Below are positions 58,751 through 64,000 of a stretch of 64,000 nt of DNA, piece after piece; the first letter of the stretch is position 1; every line of letters begins with the position of its first letter. The notes under the pieces are model-generated. The model was given only the letters and a program-made list of their open reading frames with translations, ran no database searches and was not told the origin of the DNA. The DNA comes from Minicystis rosea (GTDB lineage: Bacteria > Myxococcota_A > Polyangia > Polyangiales > Polyangiaceae), in the NCBI GenBank assembly GCA_001931535.1, contig CP016211.1:14833501-14897500 (forward strand), in the 5' to 3' direction. Made by a program: the position numbers and the translations under genes.

Positions 58751-59287
58751 ATGCCGCTCGGAATCAACGCCATCTACACCACCGCCGCCGGCGCCTTGGG
58801 GATCCGCAACGATCCCTATCTGGCGTACAACTTCCTCGTCGAGATCGAGGGGATGCTGGCGGGCGGCTTCCGCGAGGTGAAGGGCCTCGAGAGCAGCATC
58901 GAAATCAAGGAGTACGCCGAGGGCGGCGTGAATGGCTACATCCACAAGATCCCCGGCGAGACACGTCATCCCAACCTGGTCTTGTCCCGTGGCCTCACCG
59001 ACGCCGACGCGTTGTGGAGTTGGTACGACGACGTCTCCCGCGGGGTCGTCCGGCGGCGGAACGTGACGCTCCTGATGCTCGATGGCCGCCGCCGCCCGGC
59101 GATGTGGTGGAACGTTCGCGCGGCGTTGCCGGTGAAATGGTCCGGGCCGACCTTCAACGCGACCTCGACCGAGGTGGCCGTGGAGTCGGTGGAGCTCGTG
59201 CACCAAGGCATCGAGAAGCCCGCGCTCAACCTGGCCCTCAAGGCGGCGCGGGCCGCAGCCGCCGCCGCCGACCGCTTCGCGAAGTAA
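58751..59287 (+). CDS. eCIS inner tube protein 2 (gp19/Afp5-like)
   Basis: 178 residues: DPYLAYNFLVEIEGMLAGGF, REVKGLESSIEIKEYAEGGV, SRGLTDADALWSWYDDV, ALPVKWSGPTFNATSTEVAV and ESVELVHQGIE. It is clearly homologous to tube protein 1 but with an extra N-terminal segment and an Ala-rich C-terminal helix. In Afp/PVC the second tube type forms the initiating layers above the baseplate. GAGAG precedes ATG 58751. Confidence 0.93.
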   Translation: MPLGINAIYTTAAGALGIRNDPYLAYNFLVEIEGMLAGGFREVKGLESSIEIKEYAEGGVNGYIHKIPGETRHPNLVLSRGLTDADALWSWYDDVSRGVVRRRNVTLLMLDGRRRPAMWWNVRAALPVKWSGPTFNATSTEVAVESVELVHQGIEKPALNLALKAARAAAAAADRFAK

Positions 59288-59302
59288 GCGCCGAGATCAC
59301 CG

Positions 59303-60889
59303 ATGTCCACCGCGCCCACGAGCCCCGACCCGCACGCTTGGCAGGAGAGCCTCGATCCGGATCTCGTGGCGCGCCTCCGTCGTCCGCTGGCGCAGCCGGG
59401 GTTCGTGCCCATGGCCGTGGTGCGGAGGATCTTCGGCTGGGTCGACGCGCTCACCGGCCGTTTGCCGCTGCTCGCGGATCTCGAGCGCCGCCGTGGGCAA
59501 GCGGGCGCGCGCGACACCGATCGACTCCCCATCGTCCATGCCCGTTGGGTCGCCGACGACGCGCCCGAGCAGACGTGGCCCGATAACGCATCTCCGTCAC
59601 CTCGTGTCGTCGAGGTGGCCTCGGGGACCTCCGTGTCGCTCACCGTCAACGCTGTGCTCGTGAGCCCCAGTGTTCCCGCGGAGCCTTCGACGAAGGAGCC
59701 GCTCGCGTCGCCGGCCAGCACGGTGATGCGCCATGAGGCGCCCGTGGCGACGGCGGCGCTGCTGGAAGCGAAGAGCTCGCGTCCACGAGAGTCGCTTCCC
59801 GTGACGGTGGAGCGCGAGCCGGAGGAGACGACATCAGCGCTCGCAGATCTGCGGCACGTGCATCGAGCGGTGCCGGTCGTGGAGCCCGACGCTCGGCCTT
59901 CCGCGAGCGCGGCGCTCGAGCAAGGGCAGGCGGTCGTCGGTACGACCAGGAACGAAGCGCGGGTGGATGCTCCCGTCGGCGCGCATGTCGTGGTGGAAAC
60001 GGTAGCGCCGGTGATCACCGAGCGACGAGCGGCGTCGCGGGCGTCGATTCCCGAGCAGGCTTCGCCCGTGATCGCGGCGACACGACGTGTGCGCGAAGGC
60101 GCGCCCATGATTCACGATCTCGCGCGCACACCCAGTGAGGGCGAGCCGATCGCGCCGCTCGCGCGCCCGACGGCGCGCCATGCAACGCGTGTCGTCGATG
60201 GCAGCGCGGTGAGCGCCGAAGCCTCCGAGCTGCCGAGCGTGCCTGTGGCCGCGCCGAAGGTGCCAATCGTGCGACCGCGACGTGTTGCGCAGGAGCCTGC
60301 TCGCGCGACGCATGCGGCGGCAGCCTTTCCTGCGGAGAGCGGCGAGGGCGAGCGAACCATTCCGCGCATCCATCCAGCGGTGCGTGTGGCCGAACGTTCG
60401 GTGAGCGCGGAGTCGCCTGCCGAGGCGAGAGCGATTCCGCTCGTGCGGGCACGCGCGCCCGAGCCACTGATTGGGCGCGGAGCGCGGCCCTCGGGCTTCG
60501 GACCCATGCCCGCGCCGAGCGCCGATGGAGAGGTCGTGAGCACCGTTTACGGCGCTCCGCCGGGGACCGCACGAAAGCAGCCTTTGCCGCGCGTCGCGCC
60601 CGTCGAGCCCGCGCCCGACCAGGCGACGAGCCGCACGCTCGCGCACGTGAGCACGCGCGCCGAAGCGACCGCACCGGCGGCTGCGCAGAGCGTCGCAGCG
60701 GAGCCGCCGTTCGTTGCGAGCCCGGAGCCTGTCGCGCCGCCGCCGCGCGCGGCCCGACCGCAGGTGATCGCCGAGCCGCCCGCGGCGCGGCGCAAGGACG
60801 AGATCGACATCGACAAGCTGGTGGACACGGTGCAGCGCAAGCTGCTGCGCCGGCTCGCCACCGAAAGGGAACGGAGGGGCATGCGATGA
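59303..60889 (+). CDS. Large, mostly disordered eCIS-locus protein of unknown function
   Basis: 528 residues. The first 70 look structured (WQESLDPDLVARLRRPLAQP, VVRRIFGWVDALTGRLPLLA). About 400 residues follow that are rich in Ala, Pro, Glu, Arg and Val with short repeats around RxVAxEPA and IPLVRARAPEP, predicted to be unstructured. The last 30 are a charged helix (DIDKLVDTVQRKLLRRLATE, then RERRGMR). No signal peptide or membrane helix is present. Its stop overlaps the next start as ATGA. Conserved ends with a variable middle suggest a tether, length-determining or assembly protein. I do not recognise a family. Confidence 0.75.
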   Translation: MSTAPTSPDPHAWQESLDPDLVARLRRPLAQPGFVPMAVVRRIFGWVDALTGRLPLLADLERRRGQAGARDTDRLPIVHARWVADDAPEQTWPDNASPSPRVVEVASGTSVSLTVNAVLVSPSVPAEPSTKEPLASPASTVMRHEAPVATAALLEAKSSRPRESLPVTVEREPEETTSALADLRHVHRAVPVVEPDARPSASAALEQGQAVVGTTRNEARVDAPVGAHVVVETVAPVITERRAASRASIPEQASPVIAATRRVREGAPMIHDLARTPSEGEPIAPLARPTARHATRVVDGSAVSAEASELPSVPVAAPKVPIVRPRRVAQEPARATHAAAAFPAESGEGERTIPRIHPAVRVAERSVSAESPAEARAIPLVRARAPEPLIGRGARPSGFGPMPAPSADGEVVSTVYGAPPGTARKQPLPRVAPVEPAPDQATSRTLAHVSTRAEATAPAAAQSVAAEPPFVASPEPVAPPPRAARPQVIAEPPAARRKDEIDIDKLVDTVQRKLLRRLATERERRGMR

Positions 60890-61638
60890 GCCTCGAAAAG
60901 CTGACCATCCGATACGAGACCGGGAAGCGCGACAAGGCGAGCCACGCTTTCAGCGGCGCGTTCGAGGCGCTCTTCAACCCCAATCAGATCTCGTACTCGA
61001 AGAGCGTTCGCTGGGAGCGGCAGACGCCGGCCGCGAGCGCGGACACGGGCTCGCGCGGCGAGGTGCTGCGCGCCGCCAGCAGCGAGCCGGAGACGTTGAG
61101 CATCAGCTTGTTCTTCGACACCTATGGTGTCGACGCGGGCGGTGTGTCCGCCGTCGCAGGCGTGCTGCGCGGGCTGACCTCGGCCATCGGGCGCGGGGCG
61201 GCGGCGCCGCGCGCGACCAACGTGATGAAGCTGACGCAGCAGGTGGCAGCGCTCACCGAGCCCAACCCCGAGCTCGGGCGGCCGCCCATCTGCCGTTTGC
61301 AATGGGGCAAGGTGCTTTTGCTCGAAGGCGTGCTCACGAGCTTGAGCCAGCAATTCTCCCTGTTCCTCGAGGATGGGACGCCGGTGCGCGCCAACCTCGA
61401 GTGCTCGTTCCAAGAGCACGAGCCCGGGAGCAAGACGACGCGTGGAGAGACCGCGGGCGCGCGCTCGTCGGGCGTGGCCGCGAGCTACTCCGTGAAGCCT
61501 GGTGACTCGCTCAGCCGCATCGCCGCCGCGACGTATGGAGACCCGTCGTGCTGGCGCAAGATCGCGGAGGCCAACAACATCGACAACCCGCGCCGCATGA
61601 CCGCGGGCGTCTCGCTCTCCGTGCCCCGCATTCGCTGA
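60886..61638 (+). CDS. eCIS LysM tube/baseplate protein (Afp7-like)
   Basis: 250 residues. The N-terminal domain (KASHAFSGAFEALFNPNQIS, YSKSVRWERQTPAAS, TLSISLFFDTY, RLQWGKVLLLEGVLTSLSQQ, FSLFLEDGTPVRANLECSF) is the CIS tube-protein module of Afp7/Pvc7. A C-terminal LysM domain (YSVKPGDSLSRIAAATYGDP, then IAEANNIDNPRRM) follows. The protein is thought to connect tube and baseplate hub, like T4 gp53. The start overlaps the previous stop by four bases. Confidence 0.92.
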   Translation: MSLEKLTIRYETGKRDKASHAFSGAFEALFNPNQISYSKSVRWERQTPAASADTGSRGEVLRAASSEPETLSISLFFDTYGVDAGGVSAVAGVLRGLTSAIGRGAAAPRATNVMKLTQQVAALTEPNPELGRPPICRLQWGKVLLLEGVLTSLSQQFSLFLEDGTPVRANLECSFQEHEPGSKTTRGETAGARSSGVAASYSVKPGDSLSRIAAATYGDPSCWRKIAEANNIDNPRRMTAGVSLSVPRIR

Positions 61639-61652
61639 GGAGGATCGTCGTC

Positions 61653-62744
61653 GTGTCGTGCAATGGTGATCGGACGGCGGGAGCGGCGGGAGGCAGCGTC
61701 GATCTGCCCGTGGAGGGCGTGCGCGTGAAGATCGACGGCGCCGATCTTCCCGCGCGCGTCTACGCCGATCTCCTCGAGGTCAGCGTGCAGGACGACGTCG
61801 AGGCGCCGTCCATGTTCACGCTGCGCCTCGTCACCTGGGACGACGACAAGCTCGCCATCTCGTGGGCCGACGACGATCGCTTCGCCATCGGTCGCGCGGT
61901 GGAGGTGAGCATGGGTTACGCGGGCGCGCTCGCGCCCGTGATGAAGGGCGAGATCATCGCGCTCGATCTGGAGATGGCGAGCGGCGAGACACCCACGTTG
62001 ACCGTGCGCGGATACGACCGGCGCCACCGCCTCCTGCGCGGGACGAAGACGCGATCCTTCGTGAAGATGAAGGACAGCGACATCGCCGCGCAGATCGCCC
62101 GCGAGCAGAAGCTCTCCGCGCAGGTCGTCGACAGCAAGGTGCCGCACGAATACGTCCTCCAGCACGCCCAATCCGATCTCGATTTCTTGGGGCAGCGCGC
62201 GGCGGCCATCGGATACGAGATCGTGGTCGAGGATCGCACGCTCCATTTTCGGCCCCGCGCGATCCGCCGCAAGGCCTCGATCTCGCTCTCCATGGAGAAG
62301 GACATCATCGAGTTCCACCCGAGCATGACCGCGCAGAACCAAGTGGGATCGGTCGACGTGCGCGGTTGGGATCCGATGAAGAAGCAGCCCATCGTCGGCA
62401 AAGCCCGCTCCGCGCAGGCCGTGGCGATGGGATCGACGCTCGGCCCGAAGGCCGCGGACAAGGCCTTTGGCCAAGCGGCGCTCTCGGTCGTCGATCAAGC
62501 CGTCGCCACGCAGGGCGAGGCCGATCGCATCGCGCTCGGGCAGCTCGAGACCGCGGCGCTCGGCTTCATCCGCGGAGAGGGCGTGTGCTTCGGCCGCACC
62601 GACGTGAAGGCGGGGATCGTCGTCGAGATCACGGGGCTCGGAAAGCGCTTCAGCGGGGTCTATTACGTCAGCTCGGCGACCCACGCGTACTCGTCGAAGG
62701 ACGGATATCGCACGAGCTTCACCGTACGGAGGAACGCGACGTGA
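61653..62744 (+). CDS. eCIS spike hub protein, gpD/Afp8 N-terminal-like
   Basis: 363 residues from GTG 61653 with GAGGAGGA about ten bases upstream. YADLLEVSVQDDVEAPSMFT, LTVRGYDRRHRLLRGTKTRS, HAQSDLDFLGQRAAAIGYEI and LHFRPRAIRRKASISLSMEK are the phage late-control gene D fold (gp27-like half of VgrG). In Afp/PVC this half is usually fused to the gpV/gp5 half in one protein; here the gpV part is a separate gene overlapping as GTGA. It forms the trimeric hub at the baseplate centre. Confidence 0.92.
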   Translation: MSCNGDRTAGAAGGSVDLPVEGVRVKIDGADLPARVYADLLEVSVQDDVEAPSMFTLRLVTWDDDKLAISWADDDRFAIGRAVEVSMGYAGALAPVMKGEIIALDLEMASGETPTLTVRGYDRRHRLLRGTKTRSFVKMKDSDIAAQIAREQKLSAQVVDSKVPHEYVLQHAQSDLDFLGQRAAAIGYEIVVEDRTLHFRPRAIRRKASISLSMEKDIIEFHPSMTAQNQVGSVDVRGWDPMKKQPIVGKARSAQAVAMGSTLGPKAADKAFGQAALSVVDQAVATQGEADRIALGQLETAALGFIRGEGVCFGRTDVKAGIVVEITGLGKRFSGVYYVSSATHAYSSKDGYRTSFTVRRNAT

Positions 62745-63436
62745 TCGGGATGGACATGCTCGAAGACCTCTTGCCCGAGCGCGATCGCAGCGGCCGGATC
62801 CATGGAGTGGTGGTGGGTGTCGTCACCAACAACCAAGATCCGGACGGGCTCGGTCGGGTGAAGCTCAAGTTCCCGTGGCTCTCGGACACCGACGAGAGCA
62901 ACTGGGCGCGTATGGTGTCGCCGATGGCGGGGAAGGAGCGCGGGCTCTATTTCCTGCCCGAGGTGGACGACGAGGTGCTCGTGATCTTCGAGCACGGCCA
63001 GGTCGATCACCCCTTCGTGCTGGGCGCGCTCTGGAACGGCAAGGACAAGCCGCCCGCCGTCAACGAAGGCGGCAAGAACGATCGGCGCGTGATGAAGTCG
63101 CGCAGCGGGCACACCATCACGCTCGACGACACCGACGGCGCGGAGAAGATCACCATCGCCGACAAGACGGGGAAGAACACCATCGTCCTCGACGCCAAGC
63201 AGAATGCGGTGGCCATCGCCGCCGACAAGGACGTCACCATCCAGGCCGGCGGCAACATCACCTTGTCGTCGAGCGGCGGTGACGTCGCCATCAAGTGCAA
63301 GAACCTCTCGATCGAGGCGCAGCAGAAGTTCGCGCTCAAGGCGAGCCAGGAAGGCGCGCTCGAGGCCAGCGCGGGGCTCAAGATCACCTGCATGGCCGGG
63401 GTCAACGTCAACAGCGGTGCGCTGGAGGTGAAGTGA
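62741..63436 (+). CDS. eCIS spike protein, gpV/gp5-like
   Basis: 231 residues. GTG 62741 overlaps the previous stop and has GGAGG upstream; ATG 62750 is an alternative. The OB-fold (IHGVVVGVVTNNQDPDGLGR, VKLKFPWLSDTDESNWARMV, FLPEVDDEVLVIFEHGQVDH, PFVLGALWNGKDKPP) precedes a beta-helix spike built from short repeats (ITIADKTGKNTIVLDAKQNA, VTIQAGGNITLSSSGGDVAI, KCKNLSIEAQQKFALKA). It is the membrane-piercing shaft. Its stop overlaps the PAAR-like start as TGATG. Confidence 0.93.
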   Translation: MIGMDMLEDLLPERDRSGRIHGVVVGVVTNNQDPDGLGRVKLKFPWLSDTDESNWARMVSPMAGKERGLYFLPEVDDEVLVIFEHGQVDHPFVLGALWNGKDKPPAVNEGGKNDRRVMKSRSGHTITLDDTDGAEKITIADKTGKNTIVLDAKQNAVAIAADKDVTIQAGGNITLSSSGGDVAIKCKNLSIEAQQKFALKASQEGALEASAGLKITCMAGVNVNSGALEVK

Positions 63437-63759
63437 TGCCGGGCCTCCTCCTCTCCGCGGGCTCCAAGGTGCTTTGCGCCCACGGCGCCCAGGCGATGCC
63501 GGCGGCCCCGGTGCCGCGCGTGACCGTGATGGGGCAGCCCGTCGTGACCAAGGTCGCGCCACACGCGGTCGCCGGTTGTCCCAACCCGCCTGCGCCGGCG
63601 GGGACGGGGCCGTGCGTGATGGCCCAATGGCTCACGGCCGCGACGCGCGTCACCGTGATGGGACAGCCCGTGCTGCTAGCGGACAGCAAGGCCCTTTGCA
63701 CGCCCACCGGCGCGCCCGCGAGCGTCATTCCGGTCCAGAGCCGGGTCCAAGGCATCTGA
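63436..63759 (+). CDS. PAAR-like spike tip protein
   Basis: 107 residues, rich in Pro, Val and Ala with repeats VTVMGQPVVTKVAPHAVAGC and VTVMGQPVLLADSKALCTPT. The pattern (a start with KVLCAHGAQA, paired cysteines and histidines) is that of PAAR/DUF4280-type proteins which sharpen the spike and may carry effectors. It is small and has no effector extension. It starts on the stop codon of the spike gene (TGATG). Confidence 0.85.
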   Translation: MPGLLLSAGSKVLCAHGAQAMPAAPVPRVTVMGQPVVTKVAPHAVAGCPNPPAPAGTGPCVMAQWLTAATRVTVMGQPVLLADSKALCTPTGAPASVIPVQSRVQGI

Positions 63760-63769
63760 AGGAGATCGC

Positions 63770-64000
63770 ATGGACGAAGCGCTGTTGGGCACCGGATGGA
63801 AGTTCGACATGCTGAATGGGATTGGGCCCGCTCAGGATGGGCGAATGGTCGAAGCGAGCGGCGAGGACGTCGTGCGCCAATCGATCTGGCTCATCCTCAG
63901 CACCGCGCCCGGCGAGCGCGTGGGCACGCCGGATTTCGGCTGCGGCATTCACGATCTCGTCTTCGCCCCCATGAGCGCGGGCACGCTGGGCGAGGTGATT
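63770..64000 (+). CDS. gp25/Afp9-like baseplate wedge protein, cut by the window edge
   Basis: 77 codons are visible from ATG 63770, with GGAGA just upstream. GTGWKFDMLNGIGPAQDGRM, VRQSIWLILSTAPGERVGTP and DFGCGIHDLVFAPMSAGTLG match the gp25 baseplate family (GPW_gp25), including the IxxxLxTxPGERxxxPxFG core. The protein should be about 130-150 residues, so roughly half is missing. The remaining baseplate, fibre, ATPase and cargo genes presumably follow outside the window. Confidence 0.92.
   Translation, partial: MDEALLGTGWKFDMLNGIGPAQDGRMVEASGEDVVRQSIWLILSTAPGERVGTPDFGCGIHDLVFAPMSAGTLGEVI

Noticed and set aside
54114..64000. Type VI secretion system
   Set aside because: No TssJ, TssK, TssL, TssM or ClpV gene is present; DUF4255, LysM tube protein and separate gpD-like and gpV-like genes fit eCIS.

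Overview
The window looks like chromosome of a myxobacterium, most probably of the Polyangiales/Sorangium side of the phylum. The reasons are very high GC, GTG and TTG starts, many lipoproteins with Gly/Thr/Ser-rich linkers after the lipobox cysteine, Ser/Thr kinases and a PP2C phosphatase, PEGA and Sel1 repeat proteins, and a MYXO-CTERM-type C-terminus on a multihaem cytochrome. This is inferred from content. No rRNA, tRNA or CRISPR array was found.

Layout. 1-5.4 kb: a lipoprotein cut by the left edge, a LicC-like nucleotidyltransferase, a small Cys-rich lipoprotein, a FabV-like reductase and a TIGR01777-family epimerase. 5.8-20.3 kb: a zinc-ribbon/degenerate-kinase/PP2C fusion, a small membrane protein, a DUF4476 protein, an acyl-CoA-dehydrogenase-like protein, a class V aminotransferase, a non-RD kinase, a TerB-like protein, and a TamB gene overlapping a Sel1 lipoprotein gene, then two lipoproteins. 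21-30 kb: two adjacent multicopper-oxidase-like genes, an alpha-amylase, a macrodomain protein, a GNAT protein, and a TetR gene divergent from a flavin monooxygenase with three shared palindromic operators. 30-38 kb: a C80/CPD-like cysteine-protease-fold candidate, a membrane CBS protein, a MITE-like inverted repeat, a lipoprotein and a very large zinc metallopeptidase. 38.7-44.5 kb: a probable electron-transfer module (DUF362 Tat protein, membrane polyferredoxin, lipoprotein, five-haem cytochrome c). 44.7-53.4 kb: a PEGA-type kinase, a LolC/E-like permease, an EEP hydrolase, a TPR/PEGA protein and a Rieske protein.

From 54.1 kb to the right edge one strand carries a tightly packed contractile-injection-system locus (eCIS, Afp/PVC type). 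Its order is DUF4255, carboxypeptidase-regulatory-like domain, two sheaths, tube, two small overlapping genes, second tube, a long disordered protein, LysM tube protein, gpD-like and gpV-like spike proteins as separate genes, PAAR-like tip, and the start of a gp25-like baseplate gene. The locus runs off the window, so the ATPase, fibre and cargo genes are not visible.

Four genes (tamB, the metallopeptidase, and the lipoprotein and cytochrome of the electron-transfer module) are each broken by what looks like one missing G/C in a short homopolymer. Restoring one base gives a complete, family-like protein in each case. They are annotated at full length with the lesion marked.
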